Origin: Prevotella sp902465605
Lineage (GTDB): Bacteria > Bacteroidota > Bacteroidia > Bacteroidales > Bacteroidaceae
Length of the DNA stretch: 64,000 nucleotides
Assembly: GCA_902465605.1 (NCBI GenBank)
Contig: CABQNT010000007.1
Coordinates: forward strand, 68,576 to 132,575
Direction: 5' to 3'
Of this stretch, positions 52,971 to 62,139 are shown piece by piece. The notes under the pieces were generated by a model. The model saw nothing but the letters and a program-made list of their open reading frames with translations, was not told the origin of the DNA and did not search any database. The position numbers and the translations under genes were made by a program. Within the stretch, counting starts at the first letter, position 1. Every line of letters begins with the position of its first letter.

Positions 52971-53012
52971 CTTTTTCCACCAACCTCCCTTCTCCACAAA
53001 AATGATGCTAAT

Positions 53013-54140
53013 ATGGCAAAACAGGAAGTTGTGGTCATCTTTGACCGAAAAAAGGTAGCCGACAAACGCGGCAAAGGAAAAGTCGAAGTACGAGTCTATA
53101 TCAGTAGAACCGAGAGAAAATATATTTCTCTTGGTGATGTAGCTCCTGATGAACTGGAGACTTTCATAAGTTCTCCTAAGGTATGTGCTATCAAGAAAAG
53201 ATGTGAGCAGATTTTGGCTGCAATGAGTGTTCTTGACGATAAGCTATCCGTTGAGAAGTTTGACTCCTATTATTACGAAACAGAAGACAATCCATTTGCC
53301 AAAAGTAAAGGTGCTGTGAATTTCTTGCTGTATATGGAACAATCCATAAAACAAGAAAACATACGTGAGGGTACACGCAAACACAAGATTTGCACATTGG
53401 AAGCTATCAAGCGTTTTGGTCAGATAAAAACCACGAAGGACTTAACGCGGGAAAATTTGGTAGCCTTTGACCAATGGCTTAGAGATGGCACTCGTTCTGA
53501 TGTGGCAATCAATAACTATCACAAGAACTTTCGTATTTATACAAAGAGGCTTGCTTCAGAAAATGTCATAAACGTTGACCCTTACGATTTGGTTAAATTT
53601 AAGCGAGGTAAATGTAAAGAACGTGAGCCGCTTTCTGAAGCAGAATTGAAGAAACTCCGAACAATAAAATTGGAGGGGAAACTGGATAAGGTCAGAGATT
53701 TGTTTGTGTTTGCCGCCTACACAGGTATGGCTTACTGTGATGTTCAATCATTTAACTTTGATACGATGACGGAACAACAGGGAACATTATATTATATTGA
53801 CGGTAGCAGATTAAAGACTGGTTCTAAATTCTTCACTCCCATTCTCAAACCGGCAATGGAAGTGCTCAAGAAGTATGATTTCAAGTTGCCGAGAATATCC
53901 AATCAGAAGGCGAACGACTACCTACATCTCATCCAGGCAGCCATGAAACTCAACAAGAACCTGACCTTCCACATTGCCAGACACTCGTTTGCGACGCTGG
54001 CCCTTGCTCACGATGTGCCTATTGAAAATGTGGCACGTATGTTGGGACATCAGAATATCCGGACCACGCAGATTTATGCAAAGGTGCTGAAATCGACTAT
54101 CGAGCGACATGCAGTGAACCTACAGAAAGCAATCAGGTAA
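53013..54140 (+). CDS. Tyrosine recombinase (integrase)
   Basis: The protein is 375 residues from the ATG at 53013. It has an N-terminal arm-binding region, a SAM-like core-binding domain (about 105-190) and the catalytic domain. The catalytic HIARHSFATLAL (H-x-x-R), LGHQNIRTTQIY with nucleophile Tyr, and the beta-hairpin Lys in SRLKTGSKF are present. The first catalytic Arg position reads YTGMAYCD, lacking Arg, as in several Bacteroides integrases. It presumably inserts the element at the adjacent tRNA-Arg. The start at 52929 overlaps the repeats and is rejected. Confidence 0.92.
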   Translation: MAKQEVVVIFDRKKVADKRGKGKVEVRVYISRTERKYISLGDVAPDELETFISSPKVCAIKKRCEQILAAMSVLDDKLSVEKFDSYYYETEDNPFAKSKGAVNFLLYMEQSIKQENIREGTRKHKICTLEAIKRFGQIKTTKDLTRENLVAFDQWLRDGTRSDVAINNYHKNFRIYTKRLASENVINVDPYDLVKFKRGKCKEREPLSEAELKKLRTIKLEGKLDKVRDLFVFAAYTGMAYCDVQSFNFDTMTEQQGTLYYIDGSRLKTGSKFFTPILKPAMEVLKKYDFKLPRISNQKANDYLHLIQAAMKLNKNLTFHIARHSFATLALAHDVPIENVARMLGHQNIRTTQIYAKVLKSTIERHAVNLQKAIR

Positions 54141-54184
54141 TCTATCAATACACCCACATAGAGCCGTACCTCCCACTTCGAGGT

Positions 54185-54385
54185 ATGGCTTTATGTTTTA
54201 CACTCCATCAGATAATTTACCAAGTAGGCAATACCGCCAAAGAGCAGCCACAAGACATACAAAAAGCCTTGAATCATCCAACCTATCAGCTGGAAGATGG
54301 CTCTGAACAGGATATATACGAAGAGAAATACTTGCATCTTAAAACATTATTAGCCATACCAAAGATACGAAAAATATCTGAGTAA
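54185..54385 (+). CDS. Small hypothetical protein
   Basis: A 66-residue frame with no recognised domain, starting 44 bases after the integrase stop (MALCFTLHQIIYQVG...). The second half is polar and acidic. It could be real cargo or a remnant; codon use gives no strong sign either way. Confidence 0.3.
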   Translation: MALCFTLHQIIYQVGNTAKEQPQDIQKALNHPTYQLEDGSEQDIYEEKYLHLKTLLAIPKIRKISE

Positions 54386-54530
54386 AGCAAATAATATAGC
54401 ACCTAAAGCATTGACAATCAGTAAGTATTTCGCGATTTAACAATCTCGTAATATCACTACCTCACGGCTTCGGTTCTTCGTCTTTTCTTGAAGAAGCGGA
54501 CTCGTAACTTCGGTTTTTCCTTATATCGCT

Positions 54531-54725
54531 AAATCGGGTTTTCATTATCCCGATTTCACGATAATTTTTTCTTGAATTAGTTATCGAAGGACACCACAGT
54601 CCATCATTTCTTGCTAACTTTATGTCAGACAAGCAAGTGGCAGGACTACATTTCCCTTACGAAGTTTGGGTAGCAAGTTGTACTTTTGTGCGGACAAAAG
54701 TGACTTGCCAACTCTGTCAAGTTGG
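54531..54725. other. oriT-like region with nested hairpins
   Basis: Just upstream of the MobC-like gene lies a perfect hairpin ACTTTTGT-GCGG-ACAAAAGT (54682-54701) nested inside GCAAGT/ACTTGC (54673-54708). CCAAC/GTTGG (54708-54725) follows, and AAATCGGG/CCCGATTT lies at 54531-54556. Position and palindromes fit the transfer origin used by the relaxase at 55221. The nick site cannot be named. Confidence 0.55.
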
Positions 54726-54763
54726 GGATTATTCTTCGCAACTCAGAATATAAACAGAAGAAT

Positions 54764-55144
54764 ATGGAACGGAAAACGAAAAGACTCTGGATAAGGATTT
54801 CAGCACAGGATGCCGAACTGATTAAGCAGAAAGCGGTCAACTACAAGACGGTCAGCAGTATGATATGGGATGCCATCAAACAATTTGACGACACGGGAAC
54901 AAAGCGGAAGATAGCCGCGCTCAACGAGATGACGGCTCTTTACAAAAAGTATCAGCAGGACTTGGCATGGATGGGCGGCAACTTCAATCAGGTGGTCAAG
55001 CGTGCCAACGAACTGGCGATAGCTAATGAGCTGACACTTCACTATTTTGAGAAAGTGCTTTACCCTCAAATCATGGAGCTGCAAAAGCTCTTAACAGCGG
55101 TAAAACAGGAACAGCATCAAATAGTCAAACGATTAACACGATAA
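54764..55144 (+). CDS. MobC-like relaxosome accessory protein
   Basis: The protein is 126 residues from the ATG at 54764. The N-terminal part looks like a ribbon-helix-helix DNA-binding domain (KRLWIRISAQDAELIKQKAV); WMGGNFNQVVKRANELA near residue 72 matches the MobC core GGNLNQ. Such proteins bind oriT and help the relaxase nick. It lies 76 bases before the relaxase gene. Confidence 0.8.
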   Translation: MERKTKRLWIRISAQDAELIKQKAVNYKTVSSMIWDAIKQFDDTGTKRKIAALNEMTALYKKYQQDLAWMGGNFNQVVKRANELAIANELTLHYFEKVLYPQIMELQKLLTAVKQEQHQIVKRLTR

Positions 55145-55220
55145 AGCGAAAAACCGTCATCGGTAATTACCGATTTACCGTTTTCATCTTCTCACGATAA
55201 CGCAAAAACACAAGAAAACA

Positions 55221-56783
55221 ATGATAGCAACCATACTTCCCTCCAGCACAAATTTCCATGCCGTCGAGTACAACGAGCGAAAAGTTGCCAAAGGCCAGGC
55301 AGTACTCCTTGAGATGAAGAACTTCGGTTATGTGGGAGCTGCTGATGGCTACACTCCCGAACAGCTGCAACAATACCTGATTGATTATTCGGTAAGAAAC
55401 GAGCATATCCGCAAGGCTCAGTTCCATGTGGCCATCTCCTGCCGGGGACATGAATATTCTCAAGAGCAACTTTTGGATATTGCCCACCAGTATCTTCACG
55501 AAATGGACTATGATGATGAGGGGCAGCCGCTTCTTATCTATGCGCACAATGACACCGACAACAATCACCTGCACATCATCACCAGCCGGGTGAATCCCAA
55601 TGGCCAGAAAATAGACCACAACCACGAGCGCATCCGATCGCAGGAGGCCATCAACAAAATTGTTGGCGAAGATGAGGAATTGCGTGCTGATTTGTTTTTG
55701 AAGGAGGCCCTTAGTTACAAGTTCAATTCGCTTACACAATTCAAAGCCATCATGGAGGCATCTGGCTATGAATGTTTCGAGCGTGACAGCAACCTCGAAA
55801 TTGCACGTGGCGGACGGGTACGAACAAAAATCGGAATGGAAGATTTGACCGCAAAATTCTCTGTTATTGATGAAAAGAAAACCTACAAACGTCGTAGGCA
55901 ACTGGGGGCTGTTATGAAAAAGTATCGCAACATGGTTGCCAGCCGCAGTGAACTGTCAGACATCTTGCAAAAGAAGTTTGGTGTATCGCTCGTTTTCTTT
56001 GGTTCAAAGGACAAACCATACGGTTACATGATAGTAGATCACTCCAAACAAACGGTGTATAAAGGTGGCAGTGTGCTCTCTATCAAACAACTGCAACACT
56101 TCATGAGCGAAAAAGAACGAATCAATAAGGTAGAGCTCTACGTGGATGCCATGCTGGAGGATAATCCCCGGATGATTGCTTACGAACTCAACAGAATGTT
56201 ATGGCGACAGTATGGTACTCGCATTTCCAAAGGACGTTTCAGGCTACTCAATGGCAGAGAGGTCGCCCTGAGCGATAGTGTGCAAAAGGTGTTAAAATTC
56301 AACTTTATGTTGCACTGTGTCCAGGCCTTTTGCCCCACCAACGAGGTGGAGCGTGATATACTCTGTCGTATCTGGAAGATTGAAAATCCCTACCTTATTT
56401 ATATAGATCCTCACAGCAAACTCAACAATGGATTTGCCGTAGAAGTGCTGAACAATCTGGCTGCATCAACCGAGGAGCAAGACTTGTGGGCAGCATTAAA
56501 AGAAAATCATCTTGCCATTTTCAGACAAGGTGACGAATACTATTGTGTCGATTTCTCGCACAAGTGCATTTTTAACTTGGCTTCAGAAGGTATTAACTTC
56601 AAAGCCTTGCTCCCAGTTCTGCAAGTGCTCCAACCTATTCCTATCCACGACACTCATCTTTCTAATAGCATCCTGAAAAATATTCTTTCATACCAGACAT
56701 CGGCTTCCGAAAGAAATGCAGAATGGGAAGTGGGTAGTAAAAATAGCTATGAGGTTGATGACGAACGAAGCCTGAAACGATAG
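55221..56783 (+). CDS. Relaxase / mobilization nuclease
   Basis: The 520-residue protein has an N-terminal relaxase domain of the MobA/VirD2-like type. The metal site HNDTDNNHLHIITSRV (near residue 115; H-x-D-x-x-x-x-H-x-H) and a Tyr in the first part are present; the remainder (about 230-520) is accessory. It nicks and leads DNA transfer of the element, using conjugation machinery supplied from elsewhere since none is in the window. Confidence 0.88.
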   Translation: MIATILPSSTNFHAVEYNERKVAKGQAVLLEMKNFGYVGAADGYTPEQLQQYLIDYSVRNEHIRKAQFHVAISCRGHEYSQEQLLDIAHQYLHEMDYDDEGQPLLIYAHNDTDNNHLHIITSRVNPNGQKIDHNHERIRSQEAINKIVGEDEELRADLFLKEALSYKFNSLTQFKAIMEASGYECFERDSNLEIARGGRVRTKIGMEDLTAKFSVIDEKKTYKRRRQLGAVMKKYRNMVASRSELSDILQKKFGVSLVFFGSKDKPYGYMIVDHSKQTVYKGGSVLSIKQLQHFMSEKERINKVELYVDAMLEDNPRMIAYELNRMLWRQYGTRISKGRFRLLNGREVALSDSVQKVLKFNFMLHCVQAFCPTNEVERDILCRIWKIENPYLIYIDPHSKLNNGFAVEVLNNLAASTEEQDLWAALKENHLAIFRQGDEYYCVDFSHKCIFNLASEGINFKALLPVLQVLQPIPIHDTHLSNSILKNILSYQTSASERNAEWEVGSKNSYEVDDERSLKR

Positions 56784-56838
56784 ACTTGTAAGCCCATAGA
56801 CCAAGAAGAGCCGGTCAAGTCGTCCAGCTCATGTTCTA

Positions 56839-57948
56839 TCAATAAATTTTAGATGACTTGTAAGCCGAGGTCTGATACCAGTTGGTATCATGTTTATACC
56901 TTGAAACTGCTATAGTCGGACTGATTCCATACTTTTCAGCTTCTTTTGCAATAGCCTTCACTACAATATGCGGCGATAGGCTACTGCTTTTACCTGAAAG
57001 AATTTTATTCCAAACTTCACATGGAATTAAATGCTCTTTAGCAAAGTCGTTCGCCTCTTTTTCCCTTGGATCTTTTGAGTAGATAGTTCCTTCGATAGAG
57101 ATGAACGATGTGTGCTCTTCTGAGAAGTGCTTTTCGATATGACACAATTCATGAAGAACATCAAATGCTAATTTATCAATATCATTATACCGATAGGTAA
57201 CCGTCACTATAGGATGTTGGTTTACATAAGTAGAGAAAGCATCAACAGGGGTTTTATCCAACTTTTCCACTACAACATAACCTATACCGTTTTGATAAAG
57301 ACAATCCTTGATAGCCTTGGCTGTAAGTTTGCGCTCATTAGACAATTTCGCGATTGTATCGGCGGCCTTTATTCCATTGCCATGTACATAAGTCCTTTCT
57401 ACTTTTTCACGTGAAGTTGCCAGCCAGTTCAGCAGAAGCCAAGTCTGCATATTTTTTTCGTCAATCTGAACCTTGTCGCTGTGCTTATATAATCCTGCTA
57501 CTTGCTTACTCATCTCTGCAGATGATAGCAGGTCAAAGGAGAAAAGCGATTTTATTTCTTTCACCCGTTCAAGGAGGGGAAGAACTGCTAAATTCAATTT
57601 CTTATAAAGAAGTTTAAGATTGAACACACGAGCACATGCGTCCTCAAACGAACGTGCATTTTGTTCTTCCGATTGTTGCTTGCTGACAGCTTTGCTGTCA
57701 TACATATAACCATTGTGCAAGCTCATCCAGGTTTTATAGGGAATCCCTAAATGGTTTTCCAGCTTCATGGCCAGATCGTCGTTCAGATTGCGTTTGCCAC
57801 GAATAAACTCACTCAGATGGGTAGCTTGCATACCTATCTGCTTTGCAAAGTCCTTTTGCTTGATACCACGTTCCCGCAACTCTTCACGCAAGATTTCTCC
57901 TGGGTGGATTGCCCTAACAGGAACCAATCTGTTACTTCTTGTTGCCAT
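56839..57948 (-). CDS. HigA-type HTH fused to ImmA/IrrE metallopeptidase
   Basis: The protein is 369 residues from the ATG at 57948. Residues 1-75 are a HigA-like XRE domain (HPGEILREELRERGIKQKDFA). From about 240 lies an ImmA/IrrE peptidase with the zinc motif HELCH and a later Glu (KEANDFAKEHLIP). HigA parts neutralise HigB toxins and repress the operon; IrrE parts cleave repressors. It overlaps the end of the HigB gene by 17 bases. Confidence 0.85.
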   Translation of the reverse strand: MATRSNRLVPVRAIHPGEILREELRERGIKQKDFAKQIGMQATHLSEFIRGKRNLNDDLAMKLENHLGIPYKTWMSLHNGYMYDSKAVSKQQSEEQNARSFEDACARVFNLKLLYKKLNLAVLPLLERVKEIKSLFSFDLLSSAEMSKQVAGLYKHSDKVQIDEKNMQTWLLLNWLATSREKVERTYVHGNGIKAADTIAKLSNERKLTAKAIKDCLYQNGIGYVVVEKLDKTPVDAFSTYVNQHPIVTVTYRYNDIDKLAFDVLHELCHIEKHFSEEHTSFISIEGTIYSKDPREKEANDFAKEHLIPCEVWNKILSGKSSSLSPHIVVKAIAKEAEKYGISPTIAVSRYKHDTNWYQTSAYKSSKIY

Positions 57949-58263
57949 AATGTGTACTATCAATTTCAATTAGTTCTACTTCGATGCCATCCTTTATCTC
58001 CTTGAACAACAGGCGTTCTACCAAACCGTTTACAAGTCGAACAGAGCTTAGAGGCTCTTTCTGCTGATATCTCAATTTCTCATAGTGTAAGAAGCTGAAA
58101 TTCTTTAGTTCATCTGTACACTCTACATCATAAATGATTCCTACTGCCCGGAAGTAGCCATCTACCAAACGTTTATTCTTGCATATCTGCTTGTATTTCT
58201 TGTCTTTGGTTTTGCCTGTTCATACAGCTCAGATAAGGCTTCTTCCTTGAAGATTATATTCAT
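57932..58263 (-). pseudogene. HigB/RelE-type toxin gene with a frameshift
   Basis: From the ATG at 58263 the frame reads MNIIFKEEALSELYEQAK and then stops early. Adding one A in the A-run at 58210-58213 (plus-strand T-run) would restore KTKDKKYKQICKNKRLVDGY and join it to the rest (DGYFRAVGIIYDVE...ELIEIDSTHYGNKK), giving about 110 residues, the normal HigB length. The toxin is therefore probably inactive, unless the base is missing through sequencing error or slippage restores it. Confidence 0.7.
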
Positions 58264-58292
58264 GCGGTGAAATGTATCTTAGCCTTTATGCT

Positions 58293-58301
58293 GCAAAGAT
58301 A
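58293..58301 (-). promoter_or_regulatory. -7 box for the HigB/HigA-IrrE operon
   Basis: The minus strand reads TATCTTTGC, a full match, about 30 bases before the toxin ATG. Confidence 0.6.
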
Positions 58302-58388
58302 AGGGAGAAATTCCCAAATATGGTAATTTTTTTAATGCTGTTATTGTTCACTATATAAATATTTAACTTTTCTACATCTTTTTATAAA

Positions 58389-58704
58389 CCCTTAATTCCG
58401 CAATACTATTATAAAATAAACTTTTTAAGTACCTGAGCAACAAAAAGTTGCTCAGGATTTTGCCGTGTCAAAATTTTCACTTATCTTAGTGTTGCAAAAA
58501 AAACAAGAGAATCTGACGATAGACATGGTGAAGATACAAATTAAATCTGAGAGTCTCACTCCTTTTGGGGGATTATTTTCAATCATGGAGCAATTTGACT
58601 CCACAATATCTTATAGAAATTCTGAATTATTATCTAATAACTTCCTATCTCCTTTGTTAAGTCAAGAATGCAATAAGGGAGATAAGCTATTCACCCATAA
58701 GTAG
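58389..58704 (+). mobile_element. IS1380-like element, 5' remnant
   Basis: From CCCTTAATTCCGCAA at 58389 the sequence matches that starting at 63809 to about 58552, apart from single-base changes and a 30-base deletion at 58448. The transposase begins at 58525 (MVKIQIKSESLTPFGG), resembling IS1380-family enzymes, but homology ends soon after EQFDST and the frame stops at 58704. The rest of the element is gone. Confidence 0.65.
58525..58704 (+). pseudogene. Truncated IS1380-like transposase
   Basis: Only the first 28 or so residues (MVKIQIKSE...MEQFDST) look like a transposase; the remaining 30 residues are out-of-family sequence before the stop. The same start, MAKIQIKSE, occurs at 63974. 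Confidence 0.65.
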
Positions 58705-58868
58705 TCCATAACAAAATATGAGTCAATACAGATAATATATACACTTGACAAAACAAGCAGGAAAGTATAGTGTGATACGGATGTTAAAAAGAGACTTTGT
58801 TCTTCTGATTCTTATCTGTAATATCTTGGAAGCCTTAAACATCTCGATAAGTTTATTAGCGCAGTTTA

Positions 58869-59273
58869 TTAGGAACTTGCAATCAGATATAAGATATAAT
58901 ATGTTAGGATTACATAAATTGTATAACAAAGAATACCAGCTATATGCCTTCCTCTACTCATAGAGGCATATCTCTCTATGGTCTTATTTAATTTAACAAT
59001 ATTGAAATATCTTTTATAGTTAAACCAAAGGAATGGTGATATAAGTATTAAGCCAATAAACCAACTGAAAGGATCGTATCTGCTTCCAATCCTAATACAG
59101 CCAAGTATATTATACCCGAAGTAATACCCAACGAGTTGTATTATACAGGCAATATTAGTATATTCATGAATGGATGTAAACATTAGAGATACAAATGTAA
59201 CAGTACCCTCCCTAACTAAGTATTTATTCTTGGAACAAAGGTAATATGTCCAATAGGCTATTTCACAAAACAT
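58869..59273 (-). CDS. Hypothetical membrane protein
   Basis: The 134-residue protein has about four membrane segments (near residues 25-35, 42-62, 70-85 and 110-132). It begins just outside the left end of the IS982-like element. Without the IS its ATG would overlap the end of the neighbouring gene fragment, so it was probably the second gene of a pair, perhaps an immunity protein of the toxin cluster. I do not recognise the family. Confidence 0.5.
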   Translation of the reverse strand: MFCEIAYWTYYLCSKNKYLVREGTVTFVSLMFTSIHEYTNIACIIQLVGYYFGYNILGCIRIGSRYDPFSWFIGLILISPFLWFNYKRYFNIVKLNKTIERYASMSRGRHIAGILCYTIYVILTYYILYLIASS

Positions 59274-59279
59274 AGATTA

Positions 59280-60210
59280 ACGTGAGTTCGACGAATTATA
59301 AGTGTCTATAAATTTGGTGATTAGCGAAATTTGTTGTAACTTTAAGATATTGATTTACAAACAATTACAAACAAAAATCGCTATGATCACCGAGGACAAA
59401 GTTACTGAAATATTTTGTATGGCAGATGATTTCTGCAAGTTTTTTGATGCAATGGTGGCAAAATATACGCTAAAGCCTACTGGAAAAAGAAAGTATCATC
59501 GAGATTCCACGATATCAAAGGCAGAAGTCATGCTAATAATGATTCTTTTTCACGACTCTGGTTATCGCTGCTTTAAACATTTCTATCTTGAAAAAGTATG
59601 TAAGCACCTGCGTAATTTGTTTCCTAAAGTTGTCTCATACAACCGTATAGTAGAATTGGAAAGGGAGGTTGTCATTCCACTCGCTTTGTTTATCAAAAAG
59701 TCTTGTTGGGAAAATGCACGGGCATAAGTTTTGTTGACAGCACACCACTGCGTGTCTGCAAGAACCAAAGAATACATATTCACAAGGTTTTCAAAGGTAT
59801 AGCCCAAAGAGGAAAATGCTCCATGGGTTGGTTCTTCGGTTTCAAATTACATTTGATTTGTAATGAGAAAGGAGAACTTCTCAACTTTATGATAACACCG
59901 GGAGATGTTGATGATCGTAAGCCATTGGAATACAACTTATTACCAAGCTGAAAAGCAACATGAAAGGAGCTTTGATGAGCGTTTCTGACAGACTCTTACT
60001 CAGAAAAAGAGCCATTATAGAAACTGTGAATGATGAGCTCAATAATATTGCGCAGGTGGAGCACTCCAGACATAGATGCTTTGACAATTTTATCGTCAAT
60101 TTATTAGGCACTATTGCAGCCTATTGCCTGTTCCCCAAAAAGTCGTGTGTCAATGTATAGAGGACTATTGACACACAGCCTGCTCTGTTCTAAATTCGTC
60201 GAACTCACGT
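59280..60210 (+). mobile_element. IS982-family insertion sequence, decayed
   Basis: Perfect 18-bp terminal inverted repeats ACGTGAGTTCGACGAATT lie at 59280-59297 and 60193-60210. TTAA flanks both ends and could be the target duplication. The transposase inside is broken in two places. Without the IS, the flanking minus-strand sequence joins into a continuous frame. Confidence 0.85.
59383..60160 (+). pseudogene. IS982-family transposase, two disruptions
   Basis: The protein is read in three frames: MITEDKVTEIFCMADDF...LALFIKKS (to 59727), LLGKCTGISFVDSTPLR...RKPLEYN (59703-59951), then QLITKLKSNMKGALMS...KKSCVNV (to 60160). The first break looks like loss of one G near 59700. The second is an internal deletion near 59940 that removes an estimated 60-70 codons, including part of the DDE core. 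Inactive. Confidence 0.8.
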
Positions 60211-60397
60211 TAATATATAGTCTGAAACCTATTTTGATAGCTTCATTATCACTCGCATCATCAAAAGCTGCTAAAAAATCTGCATCCCAAAGTTCTCTAA
60301 TCCGATTTTGAATGTATTGAGAAACCCATGCCCCCAAATTTCGATTATTATCTTTCAATTGCTGTCGCTGATACGGCTCAGTAGGCGTACTTTCTTA
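60211..60397 (-). pseudogene. Gene fragment cut by the IS982-like element
   Basis: The minus-strand frame after a stop near 60398 reads ESTPTEPYQRQQLKDNN, then LGAWVSQYIQNRIRELWDAD, up to FRLYI at the IS end. Across the IS it would continue for only a few codons. It has no start and no recognised domain. It is probably the tail of a toxin-cluster gene. Confidence 0.5.
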
Positions 60398-60481
60398 TAG
60401 GAGGTGTCGGTAAAATGGTAGAACAGGTCTTCGCCGATGTCCCAGATATAATACCTTCCATCCTCACCAAAGCGGGATACA
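60355..60481 (-). pseudogene. Orphan C-terminal fragment after the immunity gene
   Basis: Directly after the stop of the gene ending at 60482, the same frame continues open for about 41 codons (SDVSRFGEDGRYYIWDIGED...) to a stop at 60355. It has no start codon in frame. It overlaps the previous fragment in another frame, as happens where toxin-immunity cassettes have recombined. Confidence 0.4.
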
Positions 60482-60961
60482 TCACTCTCTATTTAGATGA
60501 ACAACCCTATTGGGTATAAAGACCGTTGCTTCATCTCCGATAGTTTCAAATACCCACTCATTCCATTGTTTATCTTTCCAACACTGTTTTTTGAGTTTTC
60601 TGAATAGGGATTGCACTTCTTTTTTAAACTCTGGGAACTCATTACCAGCAAAATAAGCTAAACGACCTTGAACGTATACATTTTCGTCTCTGATTTTTGA
60701 AAGTGTGTATTCAACAACAGGGCTATCATAAATAGAAATGGACAATTTACCAGACAAAGTATTTATTTGAGTAGCCAATTTTTCACAAGTTAAATAAATT
60801 TCAAAAGGCATTTTAGGAAAGTCTTCTGTTTCTTTTATTATACTTTTATTCTCTCCGAAATAATCCCTTGCATAAAGAGAGCCAAACCTATCTAAAAGCT
60901 CTTGCCTTATAATTTGCTCCCCTTTTTCATCTGCAAAATAATTAAATTGTATTGAACTCAT
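60482..60961 (-). CDS. Probable immunity protein for the Rhs-type toxin
   Basis: The 159-residue protein (MSSIQFNYFADEKGEQ...) starts 20 bases inside the end of the toxin-domain gene, the usual place for the cognate immunity gene. I recognise no domain; the content is mixed alpha/beta and acidic-aromatic. The role is inferred from position only. Confidence 0.6.
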   Translation of the reverse strand: MSSIQFNYFADEKGEQIIRQELLDRFGSLYARDYFGENKSIIKETEDFPKMPFEIYLTCEKLATQINTLSGKLSISIYDSPVVEYTLSKIRDENVYVQGRLAYFAGNEFPEFKKEVQSLFRKLKKQCWKDKQWNEWVFETIGDEATVFIPNRVVHLNRE

Positions 60962-61649
60962 AATTAACCATAACTATTTTTCTATGTTTTTTACTTGGCA
61001 CTTTCCAGTCATCGGCTTTATCGGGGTCTATAAGTGTTACCCGTCCCTTTTTATCGTGGAAAACTATCCTTACATCATCGCCCAAAGCCTCCCTAATATC
61101 CATAATCGCTCCTCGCTCTCTTGAAGACGGTCTAAATCCTCCACGAGTACGCATATCTCCGATTTGATGTACTTCAATTATATCTCCTACATCATTCCTT
61201 ACTACTAAATCACCAAATCTTGATTGTCCATTTTTTAATTTTATCTGCCCTTCTGCTTCTACACTTTTGCCTAAACCTTTTAAATCATCTCGTAATTGGT
61301 CTTGAATACTCCTGTGTAGAGTACCACCACGACCGCTTAACCCAAACGGGTCTATCCAACTATTGGAATCGTGAATGTATGCGTAAAGTTGCATACCTCC
61401 TTGTAAATCTATGGGGTCTTGGCATATGTAATTTCCTGTATTCGGGTCATAGTATCTGAACCTGTTGTACGCCAGTTTGACTTCCCCGTCATAGTACTGT
61501 CCTTGGAAAAGGAACGGTATCTTGATGTAATCCTTGTAGGAAGTATAGAGCATGGACCGCTCCTCGATGACCTTCCCGTTCATGTCAAGCCTGCGGTACC
61601 ACACTTCTTCGCCCTTCTCGTTGTACGCCTCCACGGGCGTGCCCAGATA
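60942..61649 (-). pseudogene. Orphan Rhs C-terminus with nuclease-like toxin domain
   Basis: After a stop near 61650 the frame reads GYLGTPVEAYNEKGEEVWYR, then the Rhs-associated core (RFRYYDPNTGNYICQDPIDL) ending in DPFGL. The variable toxin of about 130 residues follows. It has GDLVV...GDIIEVHQIG and SRERGAIMDIREAL, a pattern like restriction-endonuclease-fold toxins (D...E-x-H/Q). The rest of the Rhs protein is missing, so it can be expressed only from the GTG at 61634 or after recombination onto a complete rhs gene. Confidence 0.7.
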
Positions 61650-61702
61650 TCCTTAAATTATTGCCCCTTGGAATAGCTCAAGTCCTACTTATAAAAGAGG
61701 AA

Positions 61703-62137
61703 CTATTCAACTATGTCTATCTCAGCAAGAGCCTTTTGGATATAACTCTCAAGATTGGGTGCATATACAATCGGGCAATTACCTTCATCTGAGAATAAGA
61801 GAATCTCTCCAGATGGAGATAAGACGAAATAGCTTCCATCGTAATCCACTCCAATCACGATTCCTTGAGTATTAAACGTTTCTCGGAATTCTTGAGTTAG
61901 CTCAACCACATCATAGTCATCAAGCATAGTACTATTGTAACCTGAAATCCCAACGACTTCTATTGTGCCTATTACTGAGCCTCCAAACAAAGTTTGAAAT
62001 AACTTGTACTGTTCATCTAGTTCTACACCCAGTGTTTGAGCCACTTCGTACAATTTTGAGGTGGGTGTTTCGATACCACGGGCAATAGGCTCCTCTAAAA
62101 AGAACTTCTCGAGCCTTTTAATTATATCCTTATCCAT
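61703..62137 (-). CDS. SUKH (SMI1/KNR4)-type immunity protein
   Basis: The 144-residue acidic protein has the SUKH layout: FQTLFGGSVIGTIEVVG in the middle, strands IVIGVDYDGSYFVLSPSGEILLF, and a helical end. SUKH proteins are the commonest immunity proteins for nuclease toxins in polymorphic toxin clusters. It follows, by two bases, the tail of a toxin gene at 62140. Confidence 0.7.
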   Translation of the reverse strand: MDKDIIKRLEKFFLEEPIARGIETPTSKLYEVAQTLGVELDEQYKLFQTLFGGSVIGTIEVVGISGYNSTMLDDYDVVELTQEFRETFNTQGIVIGVDYDGSYFVLSPSGEILLFSDEGNCPIVYAPNLESYIQKALAEIDIVE

Positions 62138-62139
62138 AA

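Noticed and set aside
53013..54140. Inactive integrase because the first catalytic Arg is missing
   Set aside because: Several Bacteroides tyrosine recombinases lack this Arg and remain active, so the gene is not called a pseudogene.
55167..55901. 244-codon frame on the minus strand
   Set aside because: It is the shadow of the relaxase gene, which has clear catalytic motifs on the plus strand.
58745..58963. 72-codon plus-strand frame next to the IS remnant
   Set aside because: It overlaps the membrane-protein gene on the other strand and has neither a recognisable domain nor a promoter; too weak to call.
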